A DNA stretch of 62,511 nt from CALCCV01 sp964388665 (lineage in GTDB: Bacteria; Bdellovibrionota; Bdellovibrionia; Bdellovibrionales; Bdellovibrionaceae). The position numbers and the translations under genes were made by a program. Below the pieces are notes generated by a model. It made no database searches. It worked only from the letters and a program-made list of their open reading frames with translations, and had not been told where the DNA came from. Location: assembly GCA_964388665.1 (NCBI GenBank), contig CAYMBJ010000016.1, positions 1 through 62,511 of the forward strand. The letters run 5' to 3'. This document shows positions 17,839-26,262 of this stretch, piece after piece; position 1 is the stretch's first letter; every line of letters begins with the position of its first letter.

Positions 17839-19874
17839 TGGATGGCCAGCTTCCGCCTTCTGAGTCTTCACCTCCCTTGATCGCCATTCGTGACCTGCAC
17901 AAGGTTTACCATGGCCAAGGTGATGACGCGACCAAAGTGCATGCACTGCAAGGAATTGACCTAGAAATTCAAGCCGGGGAATTCGTGGCGATCATGGGTC
18001 CGAGCGGCAGTGGCAAAAGCACCTTGATGCAAATTCTCGGACTACTGGATCACAAAACCTCTGGTAAACATTATTTAGATCAAGTGAATGTCTCAAATCT
18101 CAATGAAGATGAACTGGCCGAACTGCGCTTAGAAAAAATTGGCTTTGTCTTTCAATTTTTCAATCTGCTTCCTCGTACGGCTGCCCTTGATAATGTTTCT
18201 TTACCGCTCCTATACGCCGGTGACGAAAACCCACATATGCGCGCCAGTGAGCTATTAAAAGAAGTGGGTTTGGGAGATCGCCTTTCTCACAGACCTCATC
18301 AGCTCTCTGGTGGACAGCAGCAACGAGTGGCCATCGCGCGGGCCTTAGCCAATAGACCCCGGTTGATCTTGGCAGATGAGCCTACGGGAAACATCTCTTC
18401 TCATCAGGCAGAAGAGATACTCAATATGTTTGACGAGCTCAACCGCCAGGGGACCACCATCATCTTGGTCACACACGAGCCCGAGGTCGCCCATCGTGCG
18501 CGCCGACTGATCACAATTAAAGACGGCCTCGTATATGAAGATCAAACGCTCAAAGAGCCCCGCGTGCGAGCGAATCTTGCCACCAGCTCGGCACCACCAC
18601 CGACAGCAGATGCGCCTTCAGTTTCAAAGATCAGTTTTAAAAATCAAACGTCACGCCTGTTTGAAAATGCACGAATGGCTGTGACCTCACTTTCGCTTAA
18701 CAAATTGCGAACGGCTTTGGCCACTCTCGGCGTGATCATCGGCATTGCGTCCTTTATGGCAATGATGGCCGTGGGTTCTGGCGCCCAAGTGGCCATCTCC
18801 GCACAATTGGAAAGCTTGGGCACCAATCTTCTCAATGTTCGCGGTACAAATCCAAAAAATTCTAAAAAAGGCAATACGAGCGACTTTAAGAACTTTTCGT
18901 ATGACGACTTTGAAAAGATCAAGCTCTTTACCCATTCGTTGCGCGAAGTTCGCGGCGTCGACGCTCAGGTATATGGCAATGTGGCAGTGGCTTATAATTC
19001 TAACAGCGCTAATCCCGAACTCATGGGCGCAACTCCCGAGGCCGAGACCCTTATGAATCTCAGGCCCGTCTATGGTCGCTTTTTTACTGCCGACGAAGAG
19101 CAAAATAAAGCCCGCGTGGTGCTGCTGGGTCCAACTGTGGTGACCAGACTCTTTGGTGAAAACGCAATCCCAATTGGCGCGCTGATCAAAATCAATCGCG
19201 TCGACTATGAAGTTGTGGGCATTCTTCCTACCAAAGGTAGCAATTCTTTTAAAGACCGTGACGACATCGTGGTCGTGCCACTTCGGACAGCCATGTACCG
19301 CATACTTGGCCGGCGCACAGTCCAAACGGTGACCATCGCTTCAAAAGGTGCCAAGTATGTCCCTTTAGTGCAGATCAAAACCGAAGAGTTCATTCGCGAT
19401 CTGCGACGCTTGAGCGATGATGAGGAAAATGATTTTCAGGTGCGAAATTCTAATGACATCAAAGAGCTCTACGACCAAACCACAAGAATCATCACCTCCA
19501 TGTTGCAAGCCATTGCCGCCGTTTCCCTTTTGGTGGGAGGAATCGGCATCATGAATGTGATGTTTGTTTCTGTTAAAGAGCGCACCCGCGAAGTGGGTCT
19601 GCGCAAAGCCTTGGGCGGAAAAAAGGCCGACATCATGTCACAATTTTTAGTGGAGTCGGTTCTAATTGGTATTTTGGGTGGCGCGTTTGGAGTCCTTTTG
19701 GGCGCAGGCCTTGCGAGCCTCTCGACCACCTACCTGGGCTTTCCGGCCATCATCTCATGGACTGCCATTGCCGTTTCATTTTCGTTTTCATTCATTGTCG
19801 GCGTCGTATTCGGAATCTGGCCCGCAAAACAGGCCTCACAACTTTCACCTATCGAAGCGCTTCGCTACGAATAA
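17838..19874 (+). CDS. MacB-type ABC transporter (ATPase fused to FtsX/MacB permease)
   Basis: Mechanotransmission ABC protein driving export from the periplasm through a TolC-type duct. ATPase first: Walker A GPSGSGKST (K60), signature LSGGQQQRVAIARAL, Walker B LILADEPTGN. The usual D-loop (GNLDS) is GNISS here, with no Asp. A linker of about 30 residues rich in Ala/Pro leads to TM1 (about 285-310), a periplasmic MacB-PCD domain, and three C-terminal helices with the FtsX region GIGIMNVMFVSVKERTREVG. 678 aa resembles E. coli MacB. ATG 17838 overlaps the adaptor stop by one base. Substrate could be a lipoprotein, peptide or glycolipid. Confidence 0.9.
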   Translation: MDGQLPPSESSPPLIAIRDLHKVYHGQGDDATKVHALQGIDLEIQAGEFVAIMGPSGSGKSTLMQILGLLDHKTSGKHYLDQVNVSNLNEDELAELRLEKIGFVFQFFNLLPRTAALDNVSLPLLYAGDENPHMRASELLKEVGLGDRLSHRPHQLSGGQQQRVAIARALANRPRLILADEPTGNISSHQAEEILNMFDELNRQGTTIILVTHEPEVAHRARRLITIKDGLVYEDQTLKEPRVRANLATSSAPPPTADAPSVSKISFKNQTSRLFENARMAVTSLSLNKLRTALATLGVIIGIASFMAMMAVGSGAQVAISAQLESLGTNLLNVRGTNPKNSKKGNTSDFKNFSYDDFEKIKLFTHSLREVRGVDAQVYGNVAVAYNSNSANPELMGATPEAETLMNLRPVYGRFFTADEEQNKARVVLLGPTVVTRLFGENAIPIGALIKINRVDYEVVGILPTKGSNSFKDRDDIVVVPLRTAMYRILGRRTVQTVTIASKGAKYVPLVQIKTEEFIRDLRRLSDDEENDFQVRNSNDIKELYDQTTRIITSMLQAIAAVSLLVGGIGIMNVMFVSVKERTREVGLRKALGGKKADIMSQFLVESVLIGILGGAFGVLLGAGLASLSTTYLGFPAIISWTAIAVSFSFSFIVGVVFGIWPAKQASQLSPIEALRYE

Positions 19875-19886
19875 AGAATCAATATT

Positions 19887-19910
19887 TTGCAATTCAAATT
19901 GCAATTCAAA
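19887..19910. repeat. Two perfect 12-bp tandem copies between convergent genes
   Basis: TTGCAATTCAAA occurs twice head to tail (19887-19898 and 19899-19910). The same stretch contains a small inverted repeat, GCAATT-CA-AATTGC (19889-19902). It sits between the macB stop and the stop codon of the minus-strand gene, which falls inside the second copy. It may mark slippage or act as a weak bidirectional termination structure; there is no long GC stem or T-run. Confidence 0.6.
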
Positions 19911-20625
19911 AGCCATCTGGAAGATCTGTAAGGTCTTGCAGAGAGGGTTCCAAAGCCATATCAACAAAATGAAGCTCCGGGGGCGCCTCACCAGTAGCGG
20001 CACTCACCAATCTGTGAAGCTTGGCAATGGCACGATTGACTCTATCTATAGTGAAAGTTTGGGTGGATGCCGTACCAGGGCCCAATAGATTATACTCCCT
20101 GATGCTGGCTCCCCCTTTTGGGAATAGAACCTCCCTAAGCTGTTGGGCATTGATCTCAAGTCCACCAAGAACTTCGTCAAATAAACCCCGACCCATCTCC
20201 TTTATCCTAGCTTGCTCGCCAGGAGAAGCCCCGTTGAGAGCATTCTCGATCACATTGCCAATCTGTTGAAGCGAATGAACGAGCTGAATACCAAATACTT
20301 CCGCCGTCATGCCACTACCACGGCTGATGCCCTCAGCCGAGCGAAGATGAGATGTCACATTTTCTAGTGAGCCAAGTACACCTAAGAATTTTCGATAAGG
20401 TTCCGCCAACAGTTCTCGATAAGCATCAATGTCAAAATGAGCAACTTCTGTTTTTGATGATTGGCGTTCAGAGGTATGAGATTCTGCCAGAGCTTTTTCA
20501 ACAGCTAATCGACAGAGATCAGCGCCAAAACTTTGCAAAGTGGAGAGCTCTATGACAAGTACTGCAATTAGAACCGCGATCATCCTGCCCGACAACTTAT
20601 TAAAAAAACACGTTGGCTCTGTCAC
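19906..20625 (-). CDS. Exported protein of unknown function
   Basis: 239 aa with an N-terminal signal peptide or anchor (KLSGRMIAVLIAVLVIELSTLQSFGA). The rest is largely helical, with segments such as VTSHLRSAEGISRGSG and HSLQQIGNVIENAL and a C-terminal acidic tail. I recognise no family. The start is GTG 20625, supported by GAGGAG nine bases ahead. It ends 31 bases from the convergent macB stop and lies downstream of the 3D-domain lipoprotein gene on the same strand, 177 bases apart. The periplasm is the likely place of action. Role unknown. Confidence 0.6.
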   Translation of the reverse strand: MTEPTCFFNKLSGRMIAVLIAVLVIELSTLQSFGADLCRLAVEKALAESHTSERQSSKTEVAHFDIDAYRELLAEPYRKFLGVLGSLENVTSHLRSAEGISRGSGMTAEVFGIQLVHSLQQIGNVIENALNGASPGEQARIKEMGRGLFDEVLGGLEINAQQLREVLFPKGGASIREYNLLGPGTASTQTFTIDRVNRAIAKLHRLVSAATGEAPPELHFVDMALEPSLQDLTDLPDGF

Positions 20626-20802
20626 AATTCACTCCTCAACATCTGCACCGCTGTCGATCTTTTTGACAGAGGCTCATTTTTGCTAAGCACAGCTCTCAGC
20701 TTTTGCAAAAATCCAATTCTTTATTGACCAAGGCACAAATTAAATCGTGGCCTACAATAGCACCGAACCACCTGCAAGCCGCGCACTCAAAGTAGTTGCA
20801 GA

Positions 20803-21717
20803 TCAGATGCCATTCTCTTCAATTTTTTGTTCAGATTCTGTTAGATTGGGCGCAGGAATCTCAAGCTCAGCCTGAATCTTTTGCGCCTTGGTGTCTGGAT
20901 AGTACTCGCGACGATCGCGAATCACTTGAGCGGTCAATCCGGAAATTTTATGATAGGCAAATCGCGATCGTTTGTCGCCAAGGCCCAACTTTACAAATGG
21001 ATGGCGGCGAAAAGAACCCGCTCTGATGCCCAAGTAAAAATCAAAACGATCTCTTCCTTTGATGGCACCGCCCGAGTCTTTGATTACAAAATAACCGTCA
21101 TGCAAATCACCATTGGGAAGCCGGGTGCCAACGATGTCTGGAACATATATCACTTCACCTGGCTTATGAAAACGCATGTCTGCAGCGACACTATAAAGTG
21201 GATTCAAACAAGAGCCACTGGAACCAAATCCGGTCTTACATTTGTTCAGATTGATTTGCCTAAATATGTACTCGCCATTTCTTTTTGCGACAAAATTAAA
21301 TGCCAAGCGCTTTTCTGGATACCAGCCAATTTTGCTACTGGCCTTTTCACCGCGAGATTTGGTTTTGGCTTTGCCGCTTCTCTCTACAAGAATGCAAGTT
21401 CCTTGTCGTGCACAATTGACAACCTGTTTAGCACAGGCCACGGCCAAGACCTGTCCTTTGCTACCAAGCAGGCGCTTTTGCGAACTCTCATCGCAGCGCA
21501 GACGGGAGACATCATATACTGGGAGATTGTACACAGTGGGGATAATCAAGCGCGGAACTGTCGACAAAGTGTCTGCAGAGTGTGAATTCTGCAGTTGCAC
21601 ATCGCAAGCCCAAAGGCTGCAAAAAATCACCAGGAGACCCCAACGTATGCGACGAATAATGTCGAGGCCAAAAATCCATTGAAGGGCAGAGGTCAGCCCC
21701 ATGAACTGCATATACAT
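20803..21717 (-). CDS. Lipoprotein with 3D domain (MltA C-terminal-like)
   Basis: The 3D domain (three conserved Asp, a double-psi barrel) occurs in MltA lytic transglycosylases and in YuiC/resuscitation-factor-like wall enzymes. Visible: GEVIYVPDIVGTRLPNGDLH, then YFVIKDSGGAIKGRDRFDFYLG. This is the C-terminal part of a ~305 aa protein; the MltA N-terminal insert domain is not evident. The membrane signal ends in CSLWACD, a fair lipobox with Cys followed by Asp, which in E. coli would favour inner-membrane retention. The frame is open to a TTG at 21759, but ATG 21717 or 21702 are better placed; no strong ribosome site decides. Probable peptidoglycan-acting function, unproven. Confidence 0.7.
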   Translation of the reverse strand: MYMQFMGLTSALQWIFGLDIIRRIRWGLLVIFCSLWACDVQLQNSHSADTLSTVPRLIIPTVYNLPVYDVSRLRCDESSQKRLLGSKGQVLAVACAKQVVNCARQGTCILVERSGKAKTKSRGEKASSKIGWYPEKRLAFNFVAKRNGEYIFRQINLNKCKTGFGSSGSCLNPLYSVAADMRFHKPGEVIYVPDIVGTRLPNGDLHDGYFVIKDSGGAIKGRDRFDFYLGIRAGSFRRHPFVKLGLGDKRSRFAYHKISGLTAQVIRDRREYYPDTKAQKIQAELEIPAPNLTESEQKIEENGI

Positions 21718-21907
21718 TGCCTTGGCGTTTAACAGCCACAAATCCAAAAGCCAAACCAATTTAGGCTTTCACGGCCGATGGCAGACTTCAATTGCAATTG
21801 TTACAGGTGTTTCAGCCTACTGACTCGACGCGCACACGCCAGAATCGCAGCGGGTTCCGTCAGAATCATACATATTTATGGAGTTGAGGCTCTATATACA
21901 TTGCAGA

Positions 21908-23044
21908 TCAAATTCGCAAATTTTCAACTTTTGGCAGTGGCTTGAATAGATCTTGGAGTCCCTCCACTTTCATGGGAGAGGCTTCCAGAGACTGAATCCA
22001 GGACTCCGGTGTTTCCATGCAAAGAAAGATTCGCCAAGCAGAATCATGAGACTTGAATCTCTGTATTACAAAATTGAACATTTCATTACGCAACTGAAAA
22101 TCATATCGCAATTTTGCTCCTTCTGATGGAAACATTTCGGCCTGAGTCACCAGACTCTTCATACCAAATCGCTCTTTCATCAGCCGGCGCTGCTCGGGCT
22201 GAAACCGCAATGCGCCCATCGATACCACATTGACATCGCTCGCGCGAAATTGCGCACAGATCTGATCTACCAAATCGCCATAGTGCTCTCGCCAATTGGC
22301 AAAATAAATCAGTGGATCCAAATGAAAAGCGATTTGAAAACCTCTATCTAGACAGGAGCGAGCTGCCGCCAGTCGCATCTGTAAATTGGCTGTGCGAGCC
22401 TCTTCCGAGTCAATAATAAATTGCGGATTCAGGCTCCAACTCACAACCACATTGCCGGCATGCGCTTGATCTAAAAACTGAGCGACATGCGCCGACTTTG
22501 TCTTAAACTCAAGTGTCCATTTTGGATAATCGCGAAAAAAAGCAATCAACTGGTGTGAAAACAGTGTCAGAGGATCTAGGCTGAGACTGTCCATGACTTC
22601 GCCTGTGCCAACCCGAAAAGGATGTTGCCCATGATCGCGGGCCATGGCTTCAAGTTCAAGCAAGGCATCTTCAATATTGCTATAGAGCCGCAAAGTTTTG
22701 TGGCGCAAATAACTCTGCAGATAACAGTAAGAACAATCCAAATCACACTGCGAACCCAAATTTAAAATATGATAATTGCAGCAATTCAAAACTTTCTTTT
22801 GCGAAGAACCAGGGCAGCGTTTAAAAAATTTTCCTCTAAACGGCAATATCCAAAGTCTCGTTTTGCTATTTGCATACTCTATTGCCGAAAGCTCGGAGCT
22901 CTCATCACCCAATGGCAAAGTCTCGCAAACCCTTGGCTCAAGACCCAGCATATCGATAGCTCTACGAGCAAGCCCGGTGTCCACTGCCGCTGGATGAATA
23001 AATAGCTCCGTAAATCGACCTCGATAATCCAATTCTACAGACAT
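21908..23044 (-). CDS. Spore-photoproduct-lyase-family radical SAM protein
   Basis: Radical SAM enzyme of the SplB-like family. The cluster motif CDLDCSYCYLQSYL has C100, C104 and C107 spaced CxxxCxxC. Downstream VGTGEVMDSLSLDPLT and EFKTKSAHVAQFL, VVVSWSLNP match the barrel strands of the family. In Bacillus SplB a catalytic cysteine (C141) is expected near the GTGE position; I see no cysteine there, so true spore-photoproduct repair is doubtful. Length 378 aa. ATG 23044 was chosen because the open frame upstream overlaps the preceding gene deeply; the start overlaps that gene's stop by ten bases, so the two are co-translated. Action on DNA or another substrate is unknown. Confidence 0.78.
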   Translation of the reverse strand: MSVELDYRGRFTELFIHPAAVDTGLARRAIDMLGLEPRVCETLPLGDESSELSAIEYANSKTRLWILPFRGKFFKRCPGSSQKKVLNCCNYHILNLGSQCDLDCSYCYLQSYLRHKTLRLYSNIEDALLELEAMARDHGQHPFRVGTGEVMDSLSLDPLTLFSHQLIAFFRDYPKWTLEFKTKSAHVAQFLDQAHAGNVVVSWSLNPQFIIDSEEARTANLQMRLAAARSCLDRGFQIAFHLDPLIYFANWREHYGDLVDQICAQFRASDVNVVSMGALRFQPEQRRLMKERFGMKSLVTQAEMFPSEGAKLRYDFQLRNEMFNFVIQRFKSHDSAWRIFLCMETPESWIQSLEASPMKVEGLQDLFKPLPKVENLRI

Positions 23045-23976
23045 GCGTCTGACTCGCTTTCGCGCCTGTGATCGACCCACGCCTCATGCATCTTAGTCAC
23101 AAGCTCTTGATGTTTTGCGAGCTCCTCAGGCTTTCGCGCAAAGAGCTTCACCTCAAGACCAGTCACATCACCGCGTCGCTGCCACTGCCCTTGTAAACTT
23201 TTAGCATTGCAAAAAGGCTTCAACCATTCCTGGTCCTTTTGACTTCTTGCCTCGCTATCCTGAAAGCGCTTGGCTTTTATGGCTCCCAGCCACTGATTCT
23301 CTGGCAATGCGCTCAGCACGGGCAACTCAGCTCCCATCTCAAGAATCTCGAAGCCCAGATCCATTGCCATCAAACCTTCAGACTTAGACAATTGCGATGA
23401 GCCAATCTTCGTGAGCAATTCCAAATGTTTTGAATTTTCGCTCACCGTGGTGTCTGAAAAAAATAACAAACTGGCCGCCTCTTTGGCGTTGACTCGCTTT
23501 TGCAATAGCCAATGCTGAAATTGGCCAGGCAAACCCGGCAGAATTTTTAATACTTTCGTGAAGCGAGGATCTTGATCCAAGTGATATTGCTTCAATAGAT
23601 CAGACCAATCAAGGAGACTGGCCACCCTATCATCTGTTTTGGCAACGGCCTCGCACCAGCGCTGCAATTCAAGCCAATTAAATAAGCACAGATCTGGCTG
23701 CAGTGATTTGAAAATTCTTTGCGCAAGATCTTTGTCGATGCCTTGGTAATTGACCGCCGCCGGCACCTGCGAACTCCAGCCAGCCACGAGGTGACCTTCA
23801 ATCGCTATGGCAGGCATCCAGTCGCTCCACACGCCATTTACAGAGAGCTCAGGCCCATTAAGACATTCTGGGCGAAGCAGGCAGTGAAGCAATTCTTGCC
23901 CACTTTCAGCAAATGAAATGGCCGGGTCTATTGTTCGATATTGCAAATTGAAGCTCCGTTTCAAAATTCTGTGCAA
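23035..23976 (-). CDS. Unknown protein, partner of the SPL-like radical SAM gene
   Basis: 313 aa, soluble, no signal peptide. No family was identified with confidence. It has an alternating helical central part (LPGLPGQFQHWLLQKRVN then AKEAASLLFFSD) recalling the helix-turn-helix-like KorB/ParB middle region, but this is only a resemblance. The C-terminus is charged and helical and ends overlapping the radical SAM start by ten bases, which points to joint production in a fixed ratio. The only start near the N-terminus is TTG 23976, with no clear ribosome site, so the first residues are uncertain. It is divergent from the HAD-like gene, whose start is 62 bases away. Confidence 0.55.
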   Translation of the reverse strand: MHRILKRSFNLQYRTIDPAISFAESGQELLHCLLRPECLNGPELSVNGVWSDWMPAIAIEGHLVAGWSSQVPAAVNYQGIDKDLAQRIFKSLQPDLCLFNWLELQRWCEAVAKTDDRVASLLDWSDLLKQYHLDQDPRFTKVLKILPGLPGQFQHWLLQKRVNAKEAASLLFFSDTTVSENSKHLELLTKIGSSQLSKSEGLMAMDLGFEILEMGAELPVLSALPENQWLGAIKAKRFQDSEARSQKDQEWLKPFCNAKSLQGQWQRRGDVTGLEVKLFARKPEELAKHQELVTKMHEAWVDHRRESESDACL

Positions 23977-24037
23977 TTTGCATTACCACTTGTGGAATGA
24001 GTTGGCAACGCCCCGCAAGAGGTCCACAATCATTGCC

Positions 24038-25117
24038 ATGGCAGACTGGCGAAAACAAAGCGAAACCCACGGAGATGTTGTCTTTTTTAGATATGCGTCC
24101 CTGGATGTGGAAAAGAATCTCGATTTGGTTTTTATCTGGGATCTCGATAAAACCTATCTAGACACAGCCATTGACTCTTTGAGTGGGCTTTTGCAGACCA
24201 TTCTCGAAAAAGCCTTCACCAAACGTAATATCCCAGCCACCAACACTCTGTTACAGAGCCTGGCCGAAGAGCGCAAGATCCGCCACCAAAACCAGGTTTA
24301 CTTTCCGTGTTATTTTATTTCTGCGTCGCCACCGCAAATGGAGGAGCGAATCACCGAGAAATTTCGCTTTGACGAGATTTTTCCGCTCGGATGTTTTTAC
24401 AAGGACAATCTGCGCAATCTGCGACCAGGTCGCTTTTGGCGGCTTCGCAAACAGGTGGGCTACAAACTGCAAGCGCTACTGCAATTGCGCACACGACTCA
24501 GTGATACTGTCAAACAGATCTGCTTCGGCGATGATAGCGAAAGCGATGCCACGATTTACAATTTATATTCAGACATTTGCGCGCGCCGCCTCTCTGCAAA
24601 TGAAATCCGCCAAGTCCTTGCAAAGCTTAACGTCTCGGGCGATCAAGTGGATGCGATTTTGATTTTACAGAGTCAAATCAAAGAACAAGATCCCATCGAA
24701 AAAATCTATATCAATTTAGCCACAGACACCGATCCAGAATACTATCTGCGCTTTGGCCGGCGCACACTACCGACCTACAACACGTTTCAGGTCGCCCTCG
24801 ATCTATATCAAGATGGTCGGTTGACCTTTGCTGCGCTGTTGGTGATCGCCCAGGACATGATATTCAACTACAACTTCACTCCTGAGGAGCTGATGAAGGC
24901 GCTTGATGATTTGATTCGTCGCCGCGTGATCAGCGAAAAGACTTTTTTAAATCTACGCTCTCAATTTACCGCGCAGGGTTTGATGGACCCTCACTTCACA
25001 CTCTCCATGCAACCCCTCAAAGAGAGCAAGGTCGAAAACGGTGTCGTCTATGCCCTCGAGGGAATGCACGAGCCGTGGATCCCAGAGCGAATCGACTACC
25101 TCAACAACTATCGCTAA
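24038..25117 (+). CDS. HAD-like phosphatase, App1/DUF2183-type
   Basis: Probable phosphatase of the HAD superfamily. Motif I is FIWDLDKTYLDT with D35 (nucleophile) and D37 (acid/base). Motif III/IV is FGDDSESDATIYNLYSD, very like the GDSGExDxEIY of App1/DUF2183 phosphatidate phosphatases; SASPP near residue 95 is a candidate motif II. About 120 further residues form a helical C-terminal domain of unknown role. The open frame begins at 23918, inside the divergent gene, but ATG 24038 starts shortly before the HAD domain and fits a 359 aa product; AAGAGG lies 14 bases ahead. A phospholipid or lipid-phosphate substrate is suggested only by the App1 resemblance. Confidence 0.7.
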   Translation: MADWRKQSETHGDVVFFRYASLDVEKNLDLVFIWDLDKTYLDTAIDSLSGLLQTILEKAFTKRNIPATNTLLQSLAEERKIRHQNQVYFPCYFISASPPQMEERITEKFRFDEIFPLGCFYKDNLRNLRPGRFWRLRKQVGYKLQALLQLRTRLSDTVKQICFGDDSESDATIYNLYSDICARRLSANEIRQVLAKLNVSGDQVDAILILQSQIKEQDPIEKIYINLATDTDPEYYLRFGRRTLPTYNTFQVALDLYQDGRLTFAALLVIAQDMIFNYNFTPEELMKALDDLIRRRVISEKTFLNLRSQFTAQGLMDPHFTLSMQPLKESKVENGVVYALEGMHEPWIPERIDYLNNYR

Positions 25118-25136
25118 TGCTCGGCGAAGGTCAACG

Positions 25137-25190
25137 CCACCATTCCTACTCCACCAATTCCTACGCCACGATTGCTACTCCACCAATTTC
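25137..25190 (+). repeat. Four degenerate 14-15 bp tandem units
   Basis: Units start with CCAC: CCACCATTCCTACT, CCACCAATTCCTACG, CCACGATTGCTACT and CCACCAATTTC, running head to tail without spacers. They start 20 bases after the HAD-like gene stop. The last unit is also the outer arm of the long inverted repeat next to it. Function unknown; slippage products or a folded RNA are possible. Confidence 0.7.
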
Positions 25191-25304
25191 AAGTCGCGTT
25201 TAGATCGAGGCGGCAAGGTCGGAGGCGCCGAGGCGTGCTCCTCGCACGTCGCAGGCGACGAGGACCGCAGCCAACGAAGATATAAACGCGAATCGAAATT
25301 GGTG
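25181..25304. repeat. Long imperfect inverted repeat with inner stems
   Basis: Outer arms 25181-25202 and 25283-25304 pair at 20 of 22 positions (CACCAATTTC...CGCGTTTA against its complement). Inside, GGTC/GACC (25217-25220 with 25263-25266) and a terminal hairpin 25232-25238 with 25244-25250 around loop TCCTC can stack, giving one ~124-base folded element. The core is GC-rich (GGCGCCGAGGCG). It fills the gap between the convergent HAD-like and AgmX-like genes. A bidirectional terminator, a REP/MITE-like element or a structured RNA would all fit; no T-run follows. Confidence 0.7.
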
Positions 25305-25308
25305 ATTG

Positions 25309-26142
25309 TTATTGGAAATCGAGGGGTATCATCGCCATAATCGGACTTCCTTCAAAGCTCGGGAAAGGAATTCGTGCCAGACTTTCGATGATGCAATCAT
25401 GAAATTGACGATCCATAAAGACTGAATCCAGCACTTCTGAATTGAGCACTTTGCCATTGCTTTGAATGGTAAAATTCAACGTCACACCACCTTTGGCCTG
25501 CGGCTTGCGTTGCAAGAGGTGGGCAAAGCACTTCATGAAGTAAGTTCGATTCGCCTTAATCGATGCATCGATCATTTCTCGTGTTGAGGGCTGCTCATCT
25601 CGGCTCTGATGCGGTTCATTTCGGCCACTTCGTCGCTTGCTGTAGCCACTGCTAACACCTGCTGATCTGTCACTCGCCAAATTTGACGCTCGCGAATTCC
25701 ACTCTAGCAGTGTGTAGCGCTTGCCCTGATGATTGATATTGACACTGTTGTTGCCAAAGTTTTCTACCTGCACCATTCCGCGCTGAACAATAATCAGAGG
25801 CAATGAGTCGGCCTGATCAAGTAGAACCAACCCGCCCCTTTCCAGATGCAGAGTCTCGCCACCTTGAAACTCAAGCGTCAGACCCATTTTTCCAAGCGCT
25901 TCAACTCTGTCGGCACGGCCAAGCTCGATGATAGGCAACTTAAGGCCTCGAGCCTCCTGAGTTTCCCAATCCTGTTTCCAAGAGCGAAAAAGCCTGAAAC
26001 TGCCATCAAACCAAACCACCTTGGCCATGACATTTTCTTTTAGTGAACTCGCCGATTTTTCTGTATTCCAATTGATGCCGACAATAATCATCGCCACACC
26101 AAGGAGCAAAAAAACGGACCAATGCATTCGATTCCACTTCAT
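25309..26142 (-). CDS. Membrane-anchored protein with AgmX/PglI C-terminal (TonB-like) domain
   Basis: 277 aa. One N-terminal helix (about residues 8-24, WSVFLLLGVAMIIVGINW) anchors a periplasmic part. Residues 60-150 include a FecR-like beta region (GGETLHLERGGLVLLD). A basic Ser/Arg linker (SGYSKRRSGRNEPHQSRDEQ) leads to the C-terminal domain with YFMKCFAHLL, GGVTLNFTIQSNGKVLNSEV and CIIESLARIPFPSFEG. That pattern is the AgmX/PglI C-terminal domain, known mainly from Myxococcota and Bdellovibrionota, where it occurs with gliding, TonB-type or envelope-spanning proteins. ATG 26142. The gene stands alone, convergent with the HAD-like gene. Energy-coupling or scaffold function is inferred from the domain only. 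Confidence 0.75.
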   Translation of the reverse strand: MKWNRMHWSVFLLLGVAMIIVGINWNTEKSASSLKENVMAKVVWFDGSFRLFRSWKQDWETQEARGLKLPIIELGRADRVEALGKMGLTLEFQGGETLHLERGGLVLLDQADSLPLIIVQRGMVQVENFGNNSVNINHQGKRYTLLEWNSRASNLASDRSAGVSSGYSKRRSGRNEPHQSRDEQPSTREMIDASIKANRTYFMKCFAHLLQRKPQAKGGVTLNFTIQSNGKVLNSEVLDSVFMDRQFHDCIIESLARIPFPSFEGSPIMAMIPLDFQ

Positions 26143-26262
26143 ATGATTTCAAGTATGCAAGAATTCAGGTCTTTAGGAAAGGCCTGAACACCGCGGATGT
26201 ACTTTTAATGAGTGCATGACAGATGAATTTAGACTTCAGTCTCGACCAAAATCCTGATCGGG

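Noticed and set aside
21908..23044. Spore formation inferred from a spore-photoproduct-lyase-like gene
   Set aside because: No sporulation genes are present and the catalytic cysteine is not seen; the family is wider than spore formers.
23035..23976. ParB/KorB-like DNA-binding protein
   Set aside because: Only a vague resemblance in a helical segment; no ParB motif such as GERRxRA is present.
25137..25190. Tandem units considered as a CRISPR-like array
   Set aside because: Units of 14-15 bases directly abut, with no unique spacers and no cas genes nearby.
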